From assembly GCA_902763615.1 (NCBI GenBank), contig CACWSX010000008.1, positions 16,340 to 80,339 of the forward strand: DNA of 64,000 nucleotides, written 5' to 3'. The position numbers and the translations under genes were made by a program. How positions within the stretch are numbered: position 1 is the first letter of the stretch; each line of letters opens with the position of its first letter. The notes below the pieces were generated by a model. That model was not told where the DNA came from, searched no databases, and saw only the letters and a list, made by a program, of their open reading frames with translations. This DNA comes from an uncultured Prevotellaceae bacterium. GTDB lineage: Bacteria > Bacteroidota > Bacteroidia > Bacteroidales > Bacteroidaceae. Positions 52,174-59,017 of this stretch are shown in pieces.

Positions 52174-52326
52174 CTAAAAACCTCCTAACTTCGATAACTC
52201 TTAGTCCCTGCTACAGGTTTACACCCGACGTTGCCTAAAAACCTCCTAACTTCGACTGTTACTTGCTAAAAACCTCCTAACTTTCGCCTAAAAACCTCCT
52301 AACTTGGTGCTAAAAACCTCCTGACT
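52174..52326. repeat. Five iterons of the rep origin
   Basis: The 18-bp core CTAAAAACCTCCTAACTT is repeated at 52174, 52235, 52266, 52288 and 52310 (the last with CTGACT). Start-to-start distances are 61, 31, 22 and 22 bp, so the three right-hand copies are in phase with two helical turns. All copies point the same way. This is the classic iteron origin of Rep_3 replicons. Confidence 0.93.
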
Positions 52327-52365
52327 AAACTCTTGAAACCCCGATAAACAGGCCATTCCTGCCCT

Positions 52366-52410
52366 CCGTAAATAAAGCTTATTAAATAAATATATAAATA
52401 AAGCTTTATG
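52366..52410. other. AT-rich stretch beside the iterons (candidate DNA unwinding element)
   Basis: A run of A/T-only words (TAAATAAA, AAGCTTATTAAATAAATA, ATATAAATAAAG) directly follows the iteron array. Such stretches are where iteron-bound initiators open the duplex. Confidence 0.6.
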
Positions 52411-52489
52411 AACTTTCGACTTTTTGGGAAAGAAAAACGCTGGGATTCGTGTTGGGTTGACGGTTGAATTGGCGGTTCATGGCAGCATC

Positions 52490-52615
52490 TTAGCGTCCGA
52501 CTCCGAACACGAAGCTGAACACCTTCAAGATGCCCCTCAGAACCAATCCCACTGCCGAGAGGATGGCGTGTGTCACTGTATAGAACAACACGAAGAAGAA
52601 ACTAAATACCATCAT
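52490..52615 (-). CDS. 41-residue hydrophobic peptide beside the origin
   Basis: A short frame MMVFSFFFVLFYTVTHAI, then LSAVGLVLRGILKVF and a basic end GVGR. Two hydrophobic stretches could span the membrane. It lies 164 bp beyond the last iteron, reads toward rep, and has a TTG-N20-TAATTTTG promoter at 52703-52673 with a 57-nt leader. Small hydrophobic peptides next to replication origins are often toxins or membrane anchors; no antitoxin or antisense RNA is evident. It is too short for certainty. Confidence 0.45.
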   Translation of the reverse strand: MMVFSFFFVLFYTVTHAILSAVGLVLRGILKVFSFVFGVGR

Positions 52616-52672
52616 AGCACTTTCGAATTTACGATTCAACTTCAGACCTCTACAGAAGCCCGATTCTACCTA

Positions 52673-52703
52673 CAAAATTACAAAAAAAATCTGAGATATG
52701 CAA
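52673..52703 (-). promoter_or_regulatory. Promoter of the 41-residue peptide gene
   Basis: TTG (52703 to 52701), 20 bp, TAATTTTG (52680 to 52673) on the minus strand. Confidence 0.55.
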
Positions 52704-52775
52704 CTTTCTTAGCCTCTTTCTTCTTCCCCCAATGTATTATTTCTCTATTAATTTCCGATTCTCATAGATATTTCG

Positions 52776-52950
52776 TATCTTTGCATGAAAGTGTCGGTTC
52801 CAGTCCTGTCCGATGGCAGAGTCTTAACACCGGCTCGAAGGCTATATATCTTGAAGCGTCAACGATTTTGGCGCCGCCATGGACTGACCTGGCTACCATG
52901 CAGCAGACTGCGTGGTTAAGTTACGGATCTGATTCAAATTATTGAGATAT
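52776..52950 (+). promoter_or_regulatory. Promoter and structured leader of the WYL gene
   Basis: The -7 box TATCTTTG (52776-52783), with TTTC 20 bp upstream, is followed by about 165 nt before ATG 52951. The leader can fold as nested helices: GCATG/CATGC outside, then GGT/ACC, CAGTCC/GGACTG and ATGGC/GCCAT, whose 3' halves are contiguous (GCCATGGACTGACC). CTTAAC and GTTAAG offer a competing pairing. No uninterrupted coding frame with a good start was accepted here. Confidence 0.6.
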
Positions 52951-53958
52951 ATGCCAAATACAAAGAATTTCAGCCTCCGCGTCCGTATTCTCGACGGACT
53001 TCTCCAGCAAAGGAAAGGTGTGTCCATTCAGGACTGCCTTCGAGTGATTAACCATCGTCTTACGGCCAGAGGAATACCACCCGTCACGTCGAAGGACACA
53101 ATCCTAAAGGACATGACCGAGATGGCCAATGGTGACTATGTCAACATTGAGAGTTTCCATGATCCTTTCGATGGTCGTATCATTCGCTATCGATATGAAC
53201 GGGCAGACTTCTCCATCTATTCCAATTCGCTCTTGGAAGATGAAATTAAGGAAATCCAAGGTGCTCTTGAAATCCTCCGTCGTTTCGATGGTATGCCCCA
53301 GATGGAATGGATAAGAGATCTATGCTCCCGCTTTGATGTATCGATCAATACCCCTGACAAGCCTGTCGTGGAGTTCGAGGATTCCGATACAGTCTTTGGC
53401 CGTGAGTTCTTCACCGGCCTGTTTCATGCCATCGTTGATAAACGACCTATATTCCTCGATTACCAGCGGTTCGGTAAGAAGCCTCGCACTCATCTGCTAT
53501 ATCCCTATTACCTGAAGCAGTTCAAGCAACGTTGGTATCTTGTAGCCAAGAATGCTCATCATCTGGATTCCATATCATCCTATGCCCTTGACCGCATGGT
53601 TTCCTTCCAACCTTCTCTGATAGATGAGTATGTTCCTATCGATATTGATGTTAATGACTATTTCAAGGATGTCTATGGCATCGCCCGGATGGAAGGTGAG
53701 CCGCAGATTATTAAGTTCCATGTCGACAAACATGAATTGCCCTATCTCCAGACTCGCCCTATTCATTATAGCCAGAAGATTGTCGGCAGAGACAAAACGG
53801 GTGTGTTTATGACTATCCAAGTGATTCCAAATACTGAGTTGATGATGGAACTGATGTCATACGGTGATGGCATTACTGTCAAGACTAAGGGTAAACTTCG
53901 CAGCGATATTATGAGAAAATTGAGTTCTGCCAGAAAAAAATACGGTTCGTCTACTTAG
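52951..53958 (+). CDS. WYL-domain transcriptional regulator
   Basis: A 335-residue protein. The N-terminal winged helix (about 1-95; VRILDGLLQQRKGVSIQDCL, then TSKDTILKDMTEM) is followed by a WYL domain (about 150-245; DKRPIFLDYQRFGKK, LLYPYYLKQFKQRWYLVAKN with the WYL-type Trp-Tyr-Leu, YALDRMVSFQ) and a WCX-like C-terminal extension (IKFHVDKHELPYLQTRPIHYSQ). Such proteins sense ligands or nucleic acids and often control phage defence or mobile elements. ATG 52951 is used; the in-frame TTG at 52942 is not. An unknown protein follows after 48 bp in the same direction. Confidence 0.9.
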   Translation: MPNTKNFSLRVRILDGLLQQRKGVSIQDCLRVINHRLTARGIPPVTSKDTILKDMTEMANGDYVNIESFHDPFDGRIIRYRYERADFSIYSNSLLEDEIKEIQGALEILRRFDGMPQMEWIRDLCSRFDVSINTPDKPVVEFEDSDTVFGREFFTGLFHAIVDKRPIFLDYQRFGKKPRTHLLYPYYLKQFKQRWYLVAKNAHHLDSISSYALDRMVSFQPSLIDEYVPIDIDVNDYFKDVYGIARMEGEPQIIKFHVDKHELPYLQTRPIHYSQKIVGRDKTGVFMTIQVIPNTELMMELMSYGDGITVKTKGKLRSDIMRKLSSARKKYGSST

Positions 53959-54006
53959 ACTCGACGATTCTGCAATATATTGCAGCGCATTTTTATTTCA
54001 ATTATT

Positions 54007-54858
54007 ATGGCTAACAACAATTTTAACGAGCATCCTATCCCATTATGGATAAAGGATCATGAGAGAAAGAAGTTGGCGGTTTGGCTGACAAGTGTATTAC
54101 AAAAGTATTCTGACGACTGGGACATCCAAGATTCCCACAAGGCTGTCAGCGTTTTCGAGAAGTGGGCTTTTCCCCTTATCGATACCGATAGGCTTGTGTC
54201 CTATGTCGGTTATGGTGATGAACTGACATTCACCTTCCATGTCACGCAGAATGTGATTAGTGATGAATTGTTCGATGTCCTTCAGGAGTACCATCCTGAG
54301 AAGTGGCACTACATTCGAGGTGTAATGATAAACGACCCTGTGGTTGAAATCGTCTATGAGGACAGGTACATCAACACCCCTCTTGGTTGTATTATTCTGG
54401 CACAATTCATCCGTCGCATCCGCGACCTCTACATGCTGAATGTCCGAGGCATTACCATCGCCCTCTCGAAGATGGACTTCCGTGTTAAATTCGACGATGA
54501 TGATCTGAAGCTTGATCGTCGTTTCTCCTATGTAGAACATCGTGACAAATATCTGGAGGAGTGCATGAACCAGATTGTGCGTGACAAGATTAATTATGAG
54601 GTTAAGAACCTGGGACATTCACGTTCCATGCGAGTGTTCAACAAACGTTATGCTCTTTCTATTATGCCTGAAGGTGGCCTTGCCCATGGTTGGGGCATTG
54701 AAAACGGTCAGCATAGTAAGTTGACCACCAAAGAGTTGAATGACCATCTTGACATCAACCTCCATTGTTTCAATCGTAATGCCCATCGCCACAGTAAGGC
54801 CGGTGTGCGTTACACTGTTCATTTTGAGCTTCTGAAAGAGAAAGAAACTCAATTTTAG
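54007..54858 (+). CDS. Unknown protein next to the WYL regulator
   Basis: A 283-residue soluble protein, no signal or membrane segment. It starts MANNNFNEHPIPLWIKDHER and contains FTFHVTQNVISDELFDVLQEYHPEKWHYIRG and a basic C-terminal region rich in His (HCFNRNAHRHSKAGVRYTVHFELL, fragments). I recognise no family. The ATG is preceded by an AT-rich 48-bp gap after the WYL gene, and the two look like one operon. An effector or cofactor of the WYL regulator is possible. Non-coding element A follows about 60 bp after its stop. Confidence 0.65.
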   Translation: MANNNFNEHPIPLWIKDHERKKLAVWLTSVLQKYSDDWDIQDSHKAVSVFEKWAFPLIDTDRLVSYVGYGDELTFTFHVTQNVISDELFDVLQEYHPEKWHYIRGVMINDPVVEIVYEDRYINTPLGCIILAQFIRRIRDLYMLNVRGITIALSKMDFRVKFDDDDLKLDRRFSYVEHRDKYLEECMNQIVRDKINYEVKNLGHSRSMRVFNKRYALSIMPEGGLAHGWGIENGQHSKLTTKELNDHLDINLHCFNRNAHRHSKAGVRYTVHFELLKEKETQF

Positions 54859-54920
54859 GCTGCAAATGTGACTTTTTCTTGGAATGATGGTTATCCATTC
54901 GGGAAAAACTCGTAACTTTG

Positions 54921-55108
54921 CAGCAGCTAAGTAGCCTCGTAAGAGGCCAAAAGCAGTGCTTTGACTCTGAAATCGCCAAGTTTCATCGAACACAAACAAA
55001 GCACAGGAACAGCCCATACGGTGGGTTGCTTGTCTGTGTGTTTGTAGGTGTTTGGCGATACCTGGAGTCACATAAGGGGCAATCCACTTTTCTTTTACTT
55101 TATTTTTT
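54921..55108 (+). ncRNA. Structured RNA element A (candidate new family, copy 1)
   Basis: Starts directly behind the -7 box TAACTTTG (54913-54920) and ends near a T-run at 55101-55110. Predicted helices: GCCTC-GTAA-GAGGC (54934-54947); TGACTC (54962-54967) with GAGTCA (55065-55070); ATCGCCAA (54972-54979) with TTGGCGAT (55052-55059); ACAAAC (54992-54997) with GTTTGT (55040-55045); CACAG (55002) with CTGTG (55034); apical CAGCCCA with TGGGTTG. A pseudoknot or alternative pairing joins GTGGGTTGC (55021-55029) to GCAATCCAC (55079-55087). Compared with copy B (55864-56035), base changes are compensated in at least five pairs. The 18-nt CAAAGCACAGGAACAGC region is invariant. No open frame fits. 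Confidence 0.75.
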
Positions 55109-55143
55109 TTCGACATACTATATGTTTTCTGAAAATAAAGTTG

Positions 55144-55151
55144 TATCTTTG
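55144..55151 (+). promoter_or_regulatory. -7 box of the TetR gene
   Basis: TATCTTTG, 18 nt before ATG 55170. A short inverted repeat ACATA-CTA-TATGT (55113-55125) just upstream is a candidate operator for autorepression. Confidence 0.6.
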
Positions 55152-55169
55152 CACCAAACTTTATGCGTT

Positions 55170-55781
55170 ATGGGAAAAAACAATAAGGAGGTAATATTCC
55201 AAAAGGCTTTCAAAACCTTTGTCGAAAAGGACTTCGGTTCAGTAACTATACAGGATATAGAGGATGGGTCAGATTTCACTCGTGGGGCATTATTCTATTA
55301 TACAAAAGATAAAATATCCATGTTCTGTATGGCGGTTGAAATGTGTTTTTTCGAGAAGTTAAATACCGATCGGTATCTTTCGGATTTCATGAGTAAGCCT
55401 CATTCATTGATTGAGTTCGTTCATTTCTATGTTGAACAGCAGGAGAAGCGCATAAAGATTTTCCAGACTGCTACAGGATGTCGTCAAAGTGAGGCTATTC
55501 GTTACTATTTAAGACTAATGACATCAGCATCGGATGTTATGCCTGGTTTCCTTGATCGTATCAGAGATGACAATGATAAATTTAAAGCAGCTTTTATTCA
55601 AATGATAAGTCAAGCTAAGGATAATGGTGAGATTCGTCCAGACACAAATGTTCAGGAAGCTGTATCTGATTTTCTCCTGAAATCATGGGGAAACTGTTTC
55701 AATGCCGTACTTTCTAATGATTCAGCCTATGATCCTCTCTTTGAAATGATTAGCATATACCAGAAATATAAACAGTCATAA
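55170..55781 (+). CDS. TetR/AcrR-family regulator
   Basis: A 203-residue protein. The N-terminal TetR DNA-binding domain reads KEVIFQKAFKTFVEKDFGSVTIQDI then GALFYYTKDKISMF (the usual recognition helix and YxxF region). The ligand-binding helical domain follows without a recognised ligand signature. ATG 55170 is used since it follows its own -7 box; the longer frame upstream runs through non-coding element A. The gene is bracketed by the two structured RNA copies in the same orientation, so recombination between them could delete it. Target genes are unknown; the mob operon or the RNAs themselves are candidates. Confidence 0.88.
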   Translation: MGKNNKEVIFQKAFKTFVEKDFGSVTIQDIEDGSDFTRGALFYYTKDKISMFCMAVEMCFFEKLNTDRYLSDFMSKPHSLIEFVHFYVEQQEKRIKIFQTATGCRQSEAIRYYLRLMTSASDVMPGFLDRIRDDNDKFKAAFIQMISQAKDNGEIRPDTNVQEAVSDFLLKSWGNCFNAVLSNDSAYDPLFEMISIYQKYKQS

Positions 55782-55863
55782 AGCAATTTGTAGCTCTTTT
55801 ATATTCGATTCTTGACTTTTTTTTGTTATTATGTCAAATACTCGGATAAAATGATTATCTTTG

Positions 55864-56035
55864 CACCGGCTTAGAAGTCTTGTAAGAGACGGAAAAGCGG
55901 TGCTTTGATTCCAGAATCGGCAAAATTCATCATATACAAAGCACAGGAACAGCTCTACAGTGGGCTGCTTTACTGTGTGTATATGAGCGTTTGCCGACGT
56001 CTGGAATCGCATGGTGGGCAGTTCACTTCCTTATG
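55864..56035 (+). ncRNA. Structured RNA element B (candidate new family, copy 2)
   Basis: Starts directly behind the -7 box TATCTTTG (55856-55863). Helices matching copy A: GTCTT-GTAA-GAGAC (55877-55890); GATTCCAGA (55907-55915) with TCTGGAATC (56000-56008); TCGGCAAA (55917-55924) with TTTGCCGA (55990-55997); CATATAC (55931-55937) with GTATATG (55979-55985); CACAG (55942) with CTGTG (55973); and GTGGGCTGC (55960-55968) with GCAGTTCAC (56018-56026). The first hairpin begins 14 nt after the -7 box in both copies. Overall identity to A is moderate, with identity concentrated in GTGCTTTG and CAAAGCACAGGAACAGC. There is no coding frame. Confidence 0.75.
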
Positions 56036-56095
56036 CCCTATTGATTATACAATACACCCAACGTATAGCTGAGAAGAAATTCTTAGTATTTGGCA

Positions 56096-56128
56096 GGGTA
56101 CTACCGATCGAGAGATTATGTAGTACCC
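56096..56128. repeat. 9-bp inverted repeat downstream of RNA B
   Basis: GGGTACTAC (56096-56104) pairs with GTAGTACCC (56120-56128) across a 15-nt loop, followed by GTTTTC. It may terminate the RNA B transcript or act as a protein site. Confidence 0.65.
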
Positions 56129-56149
56129 GTTTTCAGCAAATAACATATT

Positions 56150-56400
56150 TTGCTTTTCCCATATTGTGCAATTATCATTTTACCATAATCACATATTATA
56201 CCATTTTCATATTTGCATTTTATATAATTATCATATTTGTATAATATTTTATATTGTAGTTCTGATATTTTATATTTATACAAAAGTCATATTAGTATAA
56301 TTTGCATTTATAATGATTGTATATTATACAATTATAATATTCTATATAATTGATATTCAGATATTTGTATAATATCATATTAAACAAAGTTTAACTTCAT
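56150..56400. repeat. AT-rich degenerate repeat tract upstream of mobC
   Basis: About 250 bp of nearly pure A/T made of recurring words CATATT, GTATAAT, TTATAC and GCATTT at irregular 9-16-bp spacing. It holds no gene. A similar tract follows mobC at 57001-57164. Position beside relaxase genes suggests an oriT, a bent-DNA or a partition-like role (inference). Confidence 0.6.
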
Positions 56401-56438
56401 ATTCTTTTAGAAATCATCGTGGTTTCAGACTTTATTCC

Positions 56439-56604
56439 TAACTTTGCACTGAGGATTAGGCAAATGTATTCGGTAGTTTCTTAGCAAGTTGTATTTTTGT
56501 GGCCACAAATCCTCCTGCGGAAGGATTCGTACCTCAAAAATCGACTTGCCTGTGCTTCGACACAGGAGAACGATACTCGCAACTCGTATCTATAAAAGAC
56601 AAAT
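56439..56604 (+). promoter_or_regulatory. Promoter and structured leader of the mob operon
   Basis: The -7 box TAACTTTG (56439-56446) is followed by a leader of about 155 nt before ATG 56605. Possible helices are TGAGG with CCTCA enclosing AATCCT/AGGATT; CCTGTG-CTTCGA-CACAGG; and GATAC/GTATC whose loop (CAACT) can pair with AGTTG upstream. This could control transfer gene expression. Confidence 0.6.
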
Positions 56605-57000
56605 ATGGACAAAAGAACAATAGTATGCAAAGTGAGGCTGACTCCAGAAGAGCATGAACTCTTCCTGAATAAGGCATCCGGGTATGGTAACGTGAGTGCC
56701 ATGATTCGTGATGCCGTGCGCCAGTTCAACGACATCGGCACAGTCCGACGCATGGAGGCATTGAACGAAATGACTGAGTTATTTCGCAAATATCAGCAGG
56801 ATCTCAGCTGGCTTGGCGGCAACTTCAACCAGTCAATGAAACGGGCCAATGAACTCGCCATAGGCCATGAACTGCGCCAGGAATATTACGATCAGGTCAT
56901 CCTGCCCCAAGTCCGGCATATACTTTCTTTCCTCGAAGAAGTCAAGTCTGAACAGCACTTGATTGCTCAAAAACTCATCAAACATAATCCACAAATATGA
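56605..57000 (+). CDS. mobC: MobC-family mobilization (relaxosome) protein
   Basis: A 131-residue protein with an N-terminal ribbon-helix-helix (TIVCKVRLTPEEHELFLNKA, then GNVSAMIRDAVRQF) and a helical C-terminal part (LSWLGGNFNQSMKRANELA is a MobC-like motif). Such proteins bind oriT and help the relaxase nick. It is followed by the relaxase gene after a 164-bp AT-rich tract, and preceded by a structured leader. Family assignment rests on the RHH fold, the GNFNQ motif and the relaxase neighbour. Confidence 0.85.
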   Translation: MDKRTIVCKVRLTPEEHELFLNKASGYGNVSAMIRDAVRQFNDIGTVRRMEALNEMTELFRKYQQDLSWLGGNFNQSMKRANELAIGHELRQEYYDQVILPQVRHILSFLEEVKSEQHLIAQKLIKHNPQI

Positions 57001-57164
57001 TATTTGCATATTATCATAATTGCATATTACCATATTATTATAAGAGTATAATTGCATTTTCTGCAATCTACATATTTATATATTATGTGAATAGTATAAT
57101 ATGCTGTTTGCATAATATCATATTTAAATATTAGTATATTAGCATATTATATAAATTGCATAAT
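57001..57164. repeat. AT-rich repeat tract between mobC and mobA
   Basis: About 164 bp of A/T-rich words (GCATATTA three times, GTATAAT, CATAATATCATA), of the same kind as 56150-56400. The last repeat unit runs into the relaxase ATG. It may hold the oriT. Confidence 0.6.
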
Positions 57165-58739
57165 ATGATAGCAACCATCCTTCCATCCAGTGCCAACTTC
57201 CATGCCGTAGAATACAATGAGCGCAAGGTCGCCGAGGGAAAGGCTGAACTTGTGGAGATGCTCAACTTCGGCTACATCAGCAACATGGGCGAATACTCCA
57301 CAGAAGACCTGATAACCTTCCTGAATGATTATTCCGCTCAGAATACTCGTATTCAGAAGCCTCAGTTCCATATCGCTTTCTCCTGTAAAGGCCATGAGAT
57401 GACCCATGAACAGTTGGTCAGCTTTGCCAGACGCTACATGAAGGAGATGGGTTATGGCCAGCCCGGACAGCCAATGCTCATCTATGCCCACCATGACACC
57501 GACAATAATCACATCCATGTCATAACCAGTCGTGTGGCTCCTAATGGCCAGAAGATTGACAATAACCATGAACGCCGCCGTTCTCAGGATGTCATCAACC
57601 GTCTCTTGCAGCAGAGTGAGAACGAACGAGTAGGAGAGTCCACAGAACAAGCCTTGCAATACAGCTTTACCTCCGTTCCTCAATTTATGGCCATCATCGA
57701 AACCCTTGGCTACAAATGCTACAAGGAAGATGGCGATATTGTTATTAAACGTTCTGGCATGATTCAGGAAAAAATAAGCGAGGCTTTTATTGAGTCGAAA
57801 TGCCGAAAGGATTACTATCAGGATCAGCGTCGCAAATATCAGTTACGGGCTGTCATCAAGAAATACCGTGATATGTGTTCTAATAAAGAGGAACTACAGC
57901 AGATGATGCGCGATAAGTTCGGTGTCAGCCTCATTTTCCTTGGCTCTAAGGATTCACCCTATGGCTTCTTCATCGTCGATCATCATACCAAGTGTGTTTT
58001 CAAGGGTGGTGATGTCCTGAAACTGAAAGATGTCTTGCAGTTCCAGTCTGACGAAGAGCGTTTCAGCAAGGCAGAAGCCTTCATCGATGCGATGCTGGAG
58101 GACAATCCTAATCTGACTACAAGGGAAATAAACAAACTTCTTCGTCGCCAGTTCGGTACTAAACTTATGAATGGCTCTTTATTGTTTAAAGGTAATTTCC
58201 ATGAACTACCAGAGCATATCCAGCAGACCCTTCGCTCCAACGACCGCCTGTCTTGGCTACAGTCGTTCCACCCTGCCAACGAGGCCGAAGCCGCTATCCT
58301 TTGTGCTATGGGAAAGTATGGTCATCCAGACCGCCTGACCCTTGGTGACGAAAGTAAGAATAAGGAAAGAATCACCCAACAACTGCATGAGTTGTTCGAT
58401 AATACTCCCGATGAATCCCTGCGTGACAAACTTCATGAGGATGGCTATTACATCGTCAATGATAACGACCAATACTATTGCATTGACTTTGCTAATAAGG
58501 TTATCCTGAATATGGAGGAAGCTGGTCTTGATGTGAGCCGAATGAGAACTAATAACACTCAGCATGAACTTTCTCAATCTCAGTCAGTTCAACAACCAAT
58601 CCACAAACCCAACATCATTCAGGGAACCCGTAAAGTCCTACAGCAGCAAGGTGGTTCAAAGGATGGCAACAGAGAGCATGAAGTCGGTGGTCACAGCAAC
58701 TATGATGACATCGATGATGAGCATAAACTGAAACGATAA
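57165..58739 (+). CDS. mobA: Relaxase/mobilization nuclease (MobA type)
   Basis: A 524-residue relaxase. Residue 10-20 (NFHAVEYNERKV) and SCKGHEMTHEQLVSFARRYM are family-like. The metal-binding three-histidine motif is AHHDTDNNHIHV (His109/His110, His116, His118). A catalytic Tyr is probably near residue 17 or 38. The C-terminal half (QDVINRLLQ on) is helical without a primase or helicase motif, ending with a hydrophilic tail. It would nick oriT and pilot the strand during mobilization by a helper conjugative system. ATG 57165 is chosen because the earlier start (TTG 57156) lies in the repeat tract. No coupling protein or T4SS is in the window. Confidence 0.92.
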   Translation: MIATILPSSANFHAVEYNERKVAEGKAELVEMLNFGYISNMGEYSTEDLITFLNDYSAQNTRIQKPQFHIAFSCKGHEMTHEQLVSFARRYMKEMGYGQPGQPMLIYAHHDTDNNHIHVITSRVAPNGQKIDNNHERRRSQDVINRLLQQSENERVGESTEQALQYSFTSVPQFMAIIETLGYKCYKEDGDIVIKRSGMIQEKISEAFIESKCRKDYYQDQRRKYQLRAVIKKYRDMCSNKEELQQMMRDKFGVSLIFLGSKDSPYGFFIVDHHTKCVFKGGDVLKLKDVLQFQSDEERFSKAEAFIDAMLEDNPNLTTREINKLLRRQFGTKLMNGSLLFKGNFHELPEHIQQTLRSNDRLSWLQSFHPANEAEAAILCAMGKYGHPDRLTLGDESKNKERITQQLHELFDNTPDESLRDKLHEDGYYIVNDNDQYYCIDFANKVILNMEEAGLDVSRMRTNNTQHELSQSQSVQQPIHKPNIIQGTRKVLQQQGGSKDGNREHEVGGHSNYDDIDDEHKLKR

Positions 58740-58829
58740 AACTCTCAATCATTTCTCACCTGCTGTCAAAAGATCATCTATTTTTATGCCAAATTTGTTA
58801 AATCACGCATGATTCCGCATTTTTTTGAG

Positions 58830-58837
58830 TACTTTTG
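58830..58837 (+). promoter_or_regulatory. -7 box of the 58879-61086 accessory operon
   Basis: TACTTTTG, 41 nt before ATG 58879, with no clear -33 box. The 138-bp gap after mobA otherwise shows nothing. Confidence 0.55.
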
Positions 58838-58878
58838 CAGTCCGATATTATAAAATGTACATTATAAATAGAAGATAG

Positions 58879-59007
58879 ATGAAACAACAATATGCAAGGG
58901 TATCAGTAGAAATGCCCGAGAACGAAAATACAAAATCCCTCCATCAGGAGTTGACATACGAAATCGAGAACCGTGACATCAACGAGGAATACACTGTGAA
59001 ATTCTAA
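58879..59007 (+). CDS. 42-residue unknown protein
   Basis: A short frame MKQQYARVSVEMPENENTKS, then LHQELTYEIENRDINEEYTVKF. It is charged and soluble. It begins 41 nt after a TACTTTTG box and ends 10 bp before the next gene, so it appears to be the first gene of a three-gene operon. No family is recognised; possibly a short regulatory or antitoxin-like peptide, unproven. Confidence 0.55.
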   Translation: MKQQYARVSVEMPENENTKSLHQELTYEIENRDINEEYTVKF

Positions 59008-59017
59008 TCACGCGACA

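Noticed and set aside
52174-52326. CRISPR array
   Set aside because: Repeats are 18 bp with irregular 4-43-bp gaps, all next to a Rep_3 gene; these are iterons. No cas gene is present.
52424-52945. A 173-residue plus-strand open frame between the iterons and the WYL gene
   Set aside because: It runs over promoter boxes on both strands and the structured WYL leader, has no domain pattern, and lacks an upstream promoter. Its first part is antisense to the better-supported 41-residue peptide.
54918-55169. N-terminal extension of the TetR protein through RNA element A
   Set aside because: The added residues are unlike any TetR start, the region folds with compensatory changes shared with copy B, and a -7 box lies directly before ATG 55170.
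55776-56012. 78-residue minus-strand open frame over RNA element B, and a similar one over element A (54619-55116)
   Set aside because: Both owe their frame to the shared RNA element. The two peptides are alike only because the RNA copies are alike, while the substitutions follow base-pairing and not codon logic.
54921-56035. Retron or group II intron RNA
   Set aside because: The RNAs have nested inverted repeats, but no reverse transcriptase gene is in the window and no domain V-like motif was found.
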